64,000 nucleotides of DNA from Pyrrhoderma lamaoense (lineage: Eukaryota > Basidiomycota > Agaricomycetes > Hymenochaetales > Hymenochaetaceae). The stretch is taken from contig NBAZ01000003.1 in the NCBI GenBank assembly GCA_002794735.1, forward strand, positions 496,001 to 560,000, in the 5' to 3' direction. The notes under the pieces were generated by a model, which was not told the DNA's origin, did no database searches, and worked only from the letters and a program-made list of their open reading frames with translations. Below, one piece after another: positions 50,089 through 59,700 of the stretch. The first letter of the stretch is position 1. Each line of letters opens with the position of its first letter. A program made the position numbers and the translations under genes.

Positions 50089-50389
50089 TCATCTTGTACC
50101 ATTAGTGCCATTCGTACCGTTAGTACCATTCGTACCATTAGTACCATTAGTACCATTTGTTCTCGTAGTACCATTACGACGAGGCGAGCTACCCCTAGAT
50201 CCAGGAGCATCAAGATTCAGAAAGGGAATACTCCCCGGTTCCGCTTGTCTTCCTCTAATCTGAGGTGCACTCGGTGCACGTCCTCCGCGATCCACTTGCA
50301 CTAGAACCATTCGTACCGTTTGTGCCATTGACGCCGTTGACACCATTGACTCCGTTGGTTCCGTTGACGCGGTTTCCGTTTGAAGACAT
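50089..50389 (-). CDS. Small Asn-Gly/Thr-repeat protein gene, left inverted-repeat copy
   Basis: ATG at 50389 opens MSSNGNRVNGTNGVNGVNG, NG repeats, then SSASGSRRT and a stop at 50255 (44 codons). A second overlapping frame continues through PSAPQIRGRQ and LDAPGSRGSSPRRNGTT into a run of NGT repeats ending at 50089. Both frames encode Asn-Gly-Thr repeats, so the full protein may be about 100 residues with an unresolved splice or one-base break between the halves. The upstream region has a TATA-like GATAAAA and pyrimidine-rich leader, conserved in both repeat arms. No family recognised; a low-complexity product with many N-G-T units. Confidence 0.45.
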
Positions 50390-50982
50390 GTTGTATTGGT
50401 AGTAGAAGTGTTAGAAGTGTTAGAAGTTCTGAAGATAGAGTTGGTGGCTTGGGTGGAGGGAGTTGTAGTGTTGCTTATTTGTTTGATATCGAACCAGAGA
50501 GACGACAGTGCCCTTTTATCTTATCTCGGGTGAGAAAAAATAAATCATACTTTGAATCAATGTTTCTTGTATGCTACCTGGGGCCGCCGCAAAACAACAC
50601 TAAAAAAACCAAATTGTTTACCAGTCCTCTGCTCCGAGAGAGACATGAGAAGGAAGAATGATCATGATTTGCGTCACTTACGAATAGTGTGAGATTTAAA
50701 CTTTGTGGCGCTTTGAAGAAAATCCCAGGGATGGCAAAAAATAAGCAAACTAAACACTTTAACATTTTTTATGAGATGATTTGCTTTAATGATTCTAGAT
50801 TCTAAGATAGAACCGGATTAGAGTGATATCGTGGTGTGAGATCCAGGCGTGTCTAGTTTGATGAAATCTTTGCCTCTTTCTTGCTTTTTATTACTTTTAT
50901 TTTTATCTTTCTCTCATGTTTTTCTTTTTTTTTTCTCAAGCTCTCAAGTCCGAGGTCCGCCACTCATTAAAGTCTATATGTT

Positions 50983-51210
50983 GCTACCACAATACTATAC
51001 TAATATAATGCAGGCATCAATGAGATATTTTCCCGTCCTAAGAAGCATTTTTCTAAGAATAGGACGATCTAGTATTGTTTGCGTGTCTTATTGCATATGC
51101 TACCACAATACTATAATATCATAATACAGATACTATGGAGATATTTTGCCTTCGTGATGCATCTACTAATAATAGGCGATCTAGTATTGTTTGCGTGTCT
51201 TACTGCATAT
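50983..51210. repeat. Tandem duplication of an about 115-base unit in the left arm only
   Basis: Copy 1 (50983-51098) and copy 2 (51099-51210) both begin GCTACCACAATACTATA and share AGATATTTT and GATCTAGTATTGTTTGCGTG. The right arm has only one corresponding unit (about 52265-52400), so this duplication arose after, or was lost from, one side of the inverted repeat. Confidence 0.8.
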
Positions 51211-51352
51211 GCTAGTCGCACGTTGTTCAAAGTATCGCGTTCTCCCTCTTGCTCAAAAGAGAGTTCACAACACTGCCAGGCAGACCAAATTAGTATTAAA
51301 ACGAAACAGCCAACACACCCACTTCGGCTAATTTACAACCAAGCCACTCTGA

Positions 51353-52145
51353 TATTGCATTTCCTTATAGTACTACTATCTCCAACAACTAACAACTAAC
51401 CGGAGGGTATACGCATTCTCTAATGTTGAATCACTATCCTACTTCATCATGTCTCAATCAAATAGAATGACCTAGTCGTCCATGGAACTCCCCCCCAAAT
51501 CAGACGCACATATTGATTCACGACGAGTATCGGCTCACCTAGTTTCCCTTCTATACCATTGTAGTAGAATCCTGAAGCGTATGGAGGAAACGAAAGCTGT
51601 ATCCACCCGGGTACACAAATAAAACTATCCTTTTTCCAACGCAAAGCACCATACCAATAACATTGAACATATCTTATGAACTGGGAGGAAAGAGGATTGT
51701 GTTTGTATAGTGGCTTGGACTGGTTTCGGAATTTTTCAAAGATTTTTATAGAGTTTCGTATTTTATTTGATATTCGTATCTTCCAGCAATCTATATTACT
51801 TCATTATATGACTATATGGTGTGACTAATAGAAACCTTTTACATGTACAAGTTAATCACGCATTCTTTCATATATGTTTGATACGTTTGAGCTATTATTT
51901 TTTTTCTCTGTCACAGCAAGGAGAGCGACTTCTCAGTGGTATTCTGGGGAGGCTAAAATGATGTCTTGTTTGAGAGACTTTCAGCACCATTCACAACTTT
52001 TTTTGCGGGGTGAAACTTAGGAGTCTACCAACGGCTGTACCGTTGATAACGTTGATACCATTAACGTTGGTGACACCTTCAGCCCAAGGAGAACGTGTCC
52101 CAAGTATGGGAGAGCCAAGATTATGTGAGGATAGGGGCAGTACGT
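51353..52145. other. Spacer of the inverted repeat
   Basis: About 790 bases with no strong gene. A minus-strand stretch at about 52027-52076 reads TNVNGINVINGTAVG, weakly like the Asn-Gly repeat protein of the arms. It may be an older diverged fragment. A 65-codon frame at 51447-51644 has no recognisable motif. Confidence 0.45.
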
Positions 52146-54245
52146 GAGTGGCTTAGTTGTAAATAGCCGAGGGGGGGGGGCAGAGCTCTTTCTTTCTAAA
52201 ACTGATTTGGTCTGCCGGTAGTGCTATCTTATACTTTTTCAACCAAGGGAGAGAACGCGATACTTTGAACAACGTACGACTAGCATATGCGCAAATAGTA
52301 CTAGACCGCCCATATTCTTAGAAAAATGCCTCTATGGACGGGAAAATATCTCATTGGAGTCTGCAATATGTTAGTATAGTACTGAGGTGTGGTAACAGCA
52401 TATAGGCTTTAATGAGTGGCGGACCTTGGACTTTCGGGCTTGAGAAAAAAAAAAAAAAGAAAAACATGAGAGAAAGATTAAAATAAAAAGTACTAAAAAG
52501 CAAGGAAAAAAAAAAAAAGATTCATCAAACTAGACACGACCTGGATCTCACACCACGGATATCACTCTAATCCATTACTACCTTAGTATCTGGAATCAAT
52601 AAAGCAAATCATCTCATAAAAAAGTGTTTAAGTGTTTAGTTTGCTTAATTTTTTTTTTGCCATCCCTGGGATTTTCTTTCAAAGGCGCCACAAAGGTCAA
52701 AGTTTCAAATCTCACGCTATTCGATAGTGATGCGAATCATGGTTATTCCTCTTTCTCGTGTCTACCCGCGGAGCAGAGGACTGGGAACAAAATGTTTTTT
52801 TTATTATTTTATTTTAGTTTTTAGGTTGGTTTGCAGTATCCCTATGAAGCATACAAGAATAAAAAAGTTAGTTGAAAGTATGTTTAATTTTTCCTCAATC
52901 GAGTGAGATAAAAAGGCACATTTGTCTCTCTAACTTAACATCAAACCAAATAAGCAACCCTACAGCTCCTCCACCAAGCCAACTACACTATCTTCAGAAC
53001 TTCCAATACTTTCTAACACTTCTACTACCGAACCAATACAACATGTCTTCTAACGGAAACCGCGTTAACGGAACCAACGGAGTCAACGAACCAACGCTTT
53101 AATGCACAAACGGTACGAATGGCTCTAGTGCAAGTGGATCGCGGAGGACGTGCACCGAGTGCACCTCAGATTAAAAAATAGAGGAAGACAAGCCGGAGCC
53201 AGAGCGGGCGGGGAGTATTCTTTATTTGAATCCTCCTGGATCTAGGGTAGTTCACCTCGTCTGAATGGTTCTACGAGGACGAATGTTGCTAGTGGTGCGA
53301 ATGGGGGTGTTGTTGGTGCGAATGGTGCGAATGGGACTAATGGTGCTAATGGTACAAGATGATGAGATAGGGAGACGGGTCCATGCTGTTGGTGATATAT
53401 AGAGTCAATAAGAATGTATAATTGTATGATGTACGAATGAATAATGGATCAAGATACATATCGTCATATTTACAATCATAGACTCTCAGTCTGTTCAGTA
53501 TAGATAAAGTCCCAGAAGACTTGTAGTCATTGTTACTTAGTAGCTTGAAATGCAATCGAGGATTGCTTTCATATGCCCAGAAGATATTTTCAAGGAGTTT
53601 CCGAGACCAACGAGAATGCTTCTCATGTTTGGAGTTATTCTATTCTCTGAAGTTGATACTTTCATTACTATTGCTACGATCAATAATCTCTTTTCTCCAA
53701 AATTTGAGTTTTACTGTTGCTATAAGAGATAGCCATCAGATAAGTACACGTACAACGTACAATGTACAGTTATATCTATTGTCCAGGCTCATTCGCGTGA
53801 AGATGTAGCGAAACGGTCTTTACACACAGACTCTACACCCAACCCAACCCAACTATCCCTACCGCACCGGTTTTTTCTCACAAATTCATTGACGATACCC
53901 CCAATCAGACCCAGACGTCTGTCCCTCCGTTGAGAGATAGAACCCCAAAGTTTCTTGTTGAGTACGCCCTAGAGGAGGCTCTTAGACTTCGACATTCTGT
54001 TCTATAGTACGAAAGACAGTGGCTGCTTTCTTTCTATAACTAAGTCACCAAGTTCCATCAAGCCGAGCTTGATCCCTGATCTGAGAATGATGAACGATGG
54101 AAATGCGGGGTACGTGTTATGTGGTGACCCTATGGATAGACTAGAGCAGTGTGAGGGGGGGGGGCGGGGGCGGGGCGGTAACTATGCTTCTATATGTACA
54201 TTGTACATGTACACTTACTTATACACGTACAATCCTCTGTAGGGA
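52146..54245. repeat. Right arm of the large imperfect inverted repeat
   Basis: This arm is the reverse-complement partner of 49290-51352. It carries extra homopolymer growth (G10 at 52171-52180, long A runs near 52445-52520, G10 at 54155-54164) and several indels relative to the left arm. The shared part includes the promoter and first codons of the Asn-Gly-repeat gene. Confidence 0.85.
53043..53362 (+). pseudogene. Broken right-arm copy of the Asn-Gly-repeat gene
   Basis: The copy starts with the same ATG context and first residues (MSSNGNRVNGTNGVN) but reaches a stop after 19 codons because a short deletion/rearrangement removed two repeat units. The next segments (NGTNGSSASGSRRTCTEC) and the terminal NGT-rich part persist out of frame with more stops. 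This indicates decay after the inverted duplication; an expressed short peptide cannot be excluded. Confidence 0.6.
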
Positions 54246-57061
54246 CTTGGGCATTTTAGTTCGTATCTAGTGGCAGTGGCGAGTACTTGGGGGGGGTTTG
54301 AGGCCTGCCTACACATACACCAGACACGATGCTCCAACTCGACTTTGTGTTCTAAAAAGTTGAGAAACTCGTCTTCAAGCGAAAATGCCCTCAAACCCCG
54401 AGTAGCGCGTAGAGAACCCCCTATAGAGGTCTCTGGGAAAAATAAAATGAGACTCCCTCGGACAGGTAGGTAGATAGAGTAGGACTAGCGGGTGGAATGG
54501 TAAGGAGATGGTGGAACGCTATCTAAGCCTGGGCGATTAAAAGAAGTAAGATATGATATGATATGGTGAGTTATAATAAATATCGTACTTACCTGACAAC
54601 CGTTTCTTATGAGTAAGTACGGGTAGGAATCGTTTATCGTCTATCGTGTATCATTCATCATCTATAGTGGCAGTCACGGAGAATCCTTTATCTTGAATGA
54701 TAGAGTGACTTAATGGATTTAGATTCAGACTTGGGCATAAACCAGTTGATCTAAATTCTGAATTTTGCTCGCTATGGATGCATATATGGCTTCTTTCGAG
54801 GTTTTTGATTCACGATTCGTGGATTGTTTTTGTGTGGACACAAATCATGATTGTGAATGTGAGTTGTGATTTGCGATACCCCCCCCTCCCCAAATCACTT
54901 TTACGAGATCAAAGGAACAAGAGGAATGAAAAAAAAAAATGAAATCATAGATTATTATTATTATTATTATTATTGCTCAAAGATGGGGGGGAGGGGAACG
55001 TATTTTCTTCGAAAGGGGTGTGAGCTCATGTTGGACCAGAGAACCACTACATACACATAGAGCCCAGATCCGATGCACGAAATATCGTATCATATCAACA
55101 TCATTATTCGTATTCGTATTTGTATTCATATATGTATTACTATTTGTATTTGTATGTGGATTTAAGTAATAATCATGCTTGCACATGTTTGTTCGAAGTA
55201 AACAAGAAATTGGCCAACGAACACTTTGTCACTTTTATTCGTTATTTCAATATTTGGAGGGGGGTTGGTGTGTTGGCAGTTGGCATACCTTGATTTTTTT
55301 GATTTTAAATGATTTTTTTAGGGGGGGGGGGGCGTAGTTAATTATTCTTGGGATTGATGCGTGTAATATTAATACTAGATTTGAAAAGCAGTTATGGCAC
55401 ACTATGTACATGTATTTGGTGTAAGGAGGTGGTGAATGTAGGATATTAGACAGTAGATAGAAGACGTCAACGCACCCCCCCCCCTGAACACTGTTTACTT
55501 CTTCGTTGTTCAACAACTGATAAATTTTTAATTTTATGTACCTTGAACCGCACTAGGTGTCAAAACGCCCGTTGGTGATAATAATAATATACATATATTA
55601 ATAAGACTATTATAAGGGGAAAAAGAATGAATAAAAAAAGGGGGGAGGAGGGATCGGCGTGAGACTGGCTGACTGGTGAGTGTATGTACATGTATACATG
55701 TAAATCCCCCTGCCTGATGCCTAAATTACTCTTTCCCCCCGCTCGCCCCCCCTTTTTTTTATCCGTTTGTTTGGTAGACATTGGTGAATTTGTGTGTGTT
55801 TCGGTTGTAAAACTTGTTTTGAGTGAGTGAGAACGAGGTGTAAATGCAAGAACGCGGGTTGGGGGGGGGGGCGGACGAGGATAATGGGGAGTATAAATAT
55901 GCCAAGACTGGTTTAAGATTTTGAATAAATGACGATTATGGATATTGACCCGCAGATAAGATACTAATTAACGCGTATCAAGGAACATACACGACGAACC
56001 ATGTGAGCGACTACAGACACAATTTGCTGAGGACTGTAGATCGTTGAGCGAAAGGGGAAAGAGGGGATGCGAACGGGAGCCAGTTTGCAGGAGATGAGGA
56101 TTAAGTAAGCGAGAGGAGGAGGATGAACGGAAGTAGATATGAGAGAGGACACAGCCACGTAAGGCACAAGGTGATTCTGAACGTGAACGAATCCGAAATG
56201 CGATTCGAAACCAGTCTGCAATCGCTCGCTCTCTCTCACTCACTCCACTTGTGCTCCTCGTCGACTGAATACAGCGACATCGTCTCTCTCTCTCGATCCG
56301 AACGGTACGGAGCTCTCTCTCGCACTCACTCACTCACTGACTTGCACTGACTTGCACATACTTGCACTTGACACTTTTCCCGCCCCTCTTTGTACTGTTG
56401 ATCGCCATCACCATAAACACTTTTCCCGCCCCTGGTCTCCTTACCCACCCTGTGCTCTCATCTCCTCTCCTCTCCTCTCTATCTCTCTATCGCTCTCTCT
56501 CCTTCTTCGATATTTCCCGCCCCTTGTTTCTTATCACCCACTCCCTTCCTCTCCCTCTCTCACTTTCTCCCACTCACTCTCTCTCACCTTCTCCCCCCCT
56601 TTTTTCTACTCATACAGGTCTAGCATTTAGCGCCTTGGCTGACAGTGACAGCCCACCTAGGGTTGTTCGTTAAAGGGTCCAAGAAGGAACAACCAAGAGA
56701 GAGAGAGAAAAAAAAGAGAGTGGGGCTGGGGATCTTATCCGGGCTCTTTCCCTCTCCCCCACGAACGGTTATAACCAAAAATCGTAATAATTATTATAGT
56801 AATCATCATCATCGAAGCTCTTCATTCAATTACTCCGAAACAATCTGTCAACGACATCCTTTCTCTCTCACTCTCCTCACTCACTCACACTCACACACTC
56901 TCTCTCATTCTCACTCTTGAGTCTGTGCACACACATCACTCGCTCGCTCATCCTCGACTCTCTCTCCCCCTCCTTTAACAATTAATCGCCGCACATCCAA
57001 TTTGATCTAACAGTCATACAATCATACAGAAGCGAGAAAGCGAGAAGAATCTCTAAAAAAA
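54246..57061. other. Low-complexity intergenic region with poly-G/C runs and CT-rich promoter DNA
   Basis: The first half holds many homopolymers: G8 54289-54296, C8 54879-54886, G7 54985-54991, G12 55321-55332, C10 55475-55484, G11 55861-55871. From about 56220 to 57000 it is strongly CT/TC-rich (repeated CTCTCT, CTCACTCA), typical of fungal pyrimidine-rich promoters, leading to the ATG at 57062. No conserved protein is encoded. Confidence 0.6.
54951..54974. repeat. ATT trinucleotide microsatellite
   Basis: About eight perfect ATT units directly after an A-rich stretch. Confidence 0.9.
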
Positions 57062-58438
57062 ATGTCGTTCTATCCTAACAACGACACAAACAACAGGAGG
57101 ACGACGACACACTCAAACACCACGTCCTCCCTCCCTCCTGGGCATGACGTAGACAGGCCGACGACAGCCAGACCGCCCTCTTCCTCAGGCGGCTTTGCGT
57201 ATAGCGTTTCCGGCGGCCTCGGACTGCTCAGGCGCTGGCTGGGAGACACGATCCGCAGTATACGTACTCGACTCGGGATGGAGACTTGGTTGTCCTTGAG
57301 GGTGATGAGGATAGCTTGGATAGTATGGGGATTGATTATGTTGGGCATGATGATGATGACGACGACGAGGATGAGGGAGGAGGAGAGTGAAGACGAAGAC
57401 GTGTTTGCTTATTTACCGCCTACGACTGCTGATCAGGAGGCTGCGCATTTAGAGCATTTGCAGCAGCAACAGCAGCAACAGCAGCAATTTGGATATGGAT
57501 TAGGGAGTTTGGGTGGGATGGGTGTGATTGAGGAGGACGAGAGACCGAGGACGCAGCATGGGATGAGCGGTGGGGCTGGTCTGGGTCAATTCCATCAACA
57601 ACAACAACAAAGTGCTTTCCCTCCTCGTTATCCTCCTACGTACAACAACTTGTACGCTACCCCCAACATCAACGCCAATACCAATATCAATACCAATACT
57701 GCCACAACGCATCCGCTCACGCACCCGCATATCTTACCCCATCAGATGCATCAGACACAGCACACACATACGGATTCGTATCCGTCGACGGTCCCGCCCG
57801 TGACGCCATTCTCGACCTATTCGGTTTACTCTGGGTATCGTTATGATGATGGTGATGATGGTGATGGTGACGGTGAGGAAGGAAGAGGAAGAGGAAGACG
57901 AGGGATGGATACGCCTCCTTCGACGAGTGGGGAGGACGATGGTGTTGGGATGGCTTTTGGAGGTGAGGAGGATGAGGGGTTCGGGATTGGGAATGTTGGT
58001 GTGGGAGGGGGAGGAGGAGGGGTGAGGAGGACGTATGTGTCGTCTCCTACCGGTCTACCCGGCTCGACGGGAAGTGCTCCCGTTGTTGGTGCTCCCATTG
58101 TTGGCGAGAGACCGAGTCGGACTGGTACGAACGGAACTGGTGGAGTGGAGGGACTGGTGGGAGTAGGGTTAGCAGTCATGGACGAACGGGAGTCGGGGGC
58201 TGCTGCTTCTCGGCTGTCTGTCCCCCGGAGTGCGACTAGGGAGTTGCATCTCGAGCTTCCGTCTTCTACTCGCGGTGGTAGTGCGGGTGCGGGTGCTACG
58301 ACCAACGCTGCTGCCGCTGCCGCCGCCGTTGGTGCTGGGACGTTCGTAAGAAGAGACTCTGTAGAGAAAGAAAAAGATAAGGAGAAGGAGAAGGAGGATG
58401 AAGACGAGGAGGTGGATAAGTTTGGCGGCGACCACTAG
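57062..58438 (+). CDS. Hypothetical low-complexity protein with one membrane helix
   Basis: An uninterrupted 458-codon frame follows an A-rich leader (AAAAAAAATG). Residues 1-50 are Ser/Thr/Asn-rich. Residues about 55-78 are basic and amphipathic (LLRRWLGDTIRSIRTRLGME). Residues about 79-99 form a hydrophobic helix (VMRIAWIVWGLIMLGMMMM), followed by an acidic patch, a Q9 tract, Asn/Thr repeats, Gly/Asp-rich and Ala-rich stretches and a Lys/Glu tail. No domain was recognised. It may be a gene of its own, or the 5' part of the OPT gene downstream, whose N-terminus is otherwise very short. An open Gly-rich frame (58537-58842) ending at a good GTGAGT donor could be an intermediate exon. Confidence 0.5.
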   Translation: MSFYPNNDTNNRRTTTHSNTTSSLPPGHDVDRPTTARPPSSSGGFAYSVSGGLGLLRRWLGDTIRSIRTRLGMETWLSLRVMRIAWIVWGLIMLGMMMMTTTRMREEESEDEDVFAYLPPTTADQEAAHLEHLQQQQQQQQQFGYGLGSLGGMGVIEEDERPRTQHGMSGGAGLGQFHQQQQQSAFPPRYPPTYNNLYATPNINANTNINTNTATTHPLTHPHILPHQMHQTQHTHTDSYPSTVPPVTPFSTYSVYSGYRYDDGDDGDGDGEEGRGRGRRGMDTPPSTSGEDDGVGMAFGGEEDEGFGIGNVGVGGGGGGVRRTYVSSPTGLPGSTGSAPVVGAPIVGERPSRTGTNGTGGVEGLVGVGLAVMDERESGAAASRLSVPRSATRELHLELPSSTRGGSAGAGATTNAAAAAAAVGAGTFVRRDSVEKEKDKEKEKEDEDEEVDKFGGDH

Positions 58439-59700
58439 ATAAAGTCGACTTGGACGAGGTCGGTATGGGATGGGTATGGGGATGGGAGAGATGAAGAAGA
58501 AGAAACATACGAGTGTGGATAGTATGACTGGGACGAGTGTTTCTGCTTCTACTGCTGATCTTGATCTCGGCTCGGCTTGGACGTGGAGGGAGGAGAGATA
58601 GTTATGGATATGGTACTTATGGCGTTGGCGTTGGTGCTCATACTGGTTTTGGTGGTGGAGGGGGAAGTGTAGGTGGAGGAGGTGCTGGAGGAGGAGGTGG
58701 AGGAGGGAGGTATAGGAGAAGAAGACGTGGTCGTGATGATGAGATGAATGAGATGGATATGGATATGGACGAGATGGGTATGGGGATGGGTATGGATGAG
58801 TTGGATATGGATGATTTGGAGAGTCGGGAGAGTATTAAGTGAGTGTGGACTGTGTTTTCCTTTTTTCTTTTGTTGTGTCTTTTCTTCGCTTTCTACATGA
58901 GTGTTTTGAGTTGGGAAAGGGAGTGTTGTGCTGTTGTGGTGTTATGTCTAAGTGCACAACACTCAATGCTCTTATGGACGTTGTGTTGTTTGAATTCCTC
59001 CTGCCTATCTTATCGTACGATGAAGAACAAAAATGACTGACTATCTCTCTCTCTTTCTTTCTTATGCTATTTGTCCTTTCAACAACTTATCGATACCTAA
59101 TTATCTGGATCCACTCTCCCGTCGCTCGTTTGGGGATGGGCCTATATCGACTCCTTTCACAAATTTTACCCTCTCGGCTCTATCCTCCTGGCTCTATCCT
59201 CCTGTCTCTCTTTCTCTCTCTGTTGACGGGCCTATTCGGTCACCTTACGTTATTCTCACTCTCGACCACTTGCTTATGGTAACTCTTCTCACATACACCG
59301 GGTGGGGTGGGGATTTTGCGATCGCGTCTCTCTCTCTCTTCGTTCCTGTGCTCTATGCTCTATGCTCTCGGACCATCGGACCATGTGTATGAATGCACCT
59401 GAATTTTTCATTGAACGGATTCGCACATGTGTGCTCCCACCCATGCACGCACATATATTTATTATATTGTGCGTATATGCGCGTTGATACATATGTAAAC
59501 ATGGGACCAAATAACGACAAATACACGCACGCTTTCCAATCCTTGTGTATTTGGATCTTGGATTGATTGTGGATGTGGACGGCTTTTTTTGTTAACGAAA
59601 TCGAAAATTGGGATTTTCAAACCGAAATGAATGGGGGACGATCTACCGATCTTGCATACGCCTCAACTTGCAAAAACATGAAAATGACGAAAAAAATAGA
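58439..59700. other. Gap or long intron between the low-complexity frame and the OPT gene
   Basis: The region has a Gly/Met/Asp-rich frame at 58537-58842 (GGGGG runs, then DMDMDEMGMG, ending ESRESI at a GTGAGTGTGG donor). It is followed by CT-rich non-coding DNA and an AATAG acceptor at 59696-59700 just before the OPT coding sequence. Splicing 58838 to 59701 would fuse this acidic piece to the OPT N-terminus. Confidence 0.4.

Larger units (their letters stand above)
49290..51352. repeat. Left arm of a large imperfect inverted repeat
   Basis: Read on the minus strand, this arm matches 52146-54245 across nearly its whole length with scattered substitutions and small indels. Matched landmarks include CATATGCTAGTCG...GTTGTTCAAAGTATCGCG near 51205-51245 against 52258-52290, the CATCCCTGGGATTTTC stretch near 50720-50740 against 52660-52680, the Asn-Gly-repeat gene at about 50390 against 53043, and a CATCTTCACG segment at 49655 against 53795. 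Boundaries are estimated by eye (outer limit within about 50 bases). Confidence 0.85.

Noticed and set aside
49290..54245. Inverted repeat as terminal repeats of an autonomous DNA transposon
   Set aside because: The spacer holds no transposase-like frame and no clear target-site duplication was seen at the outer ends.
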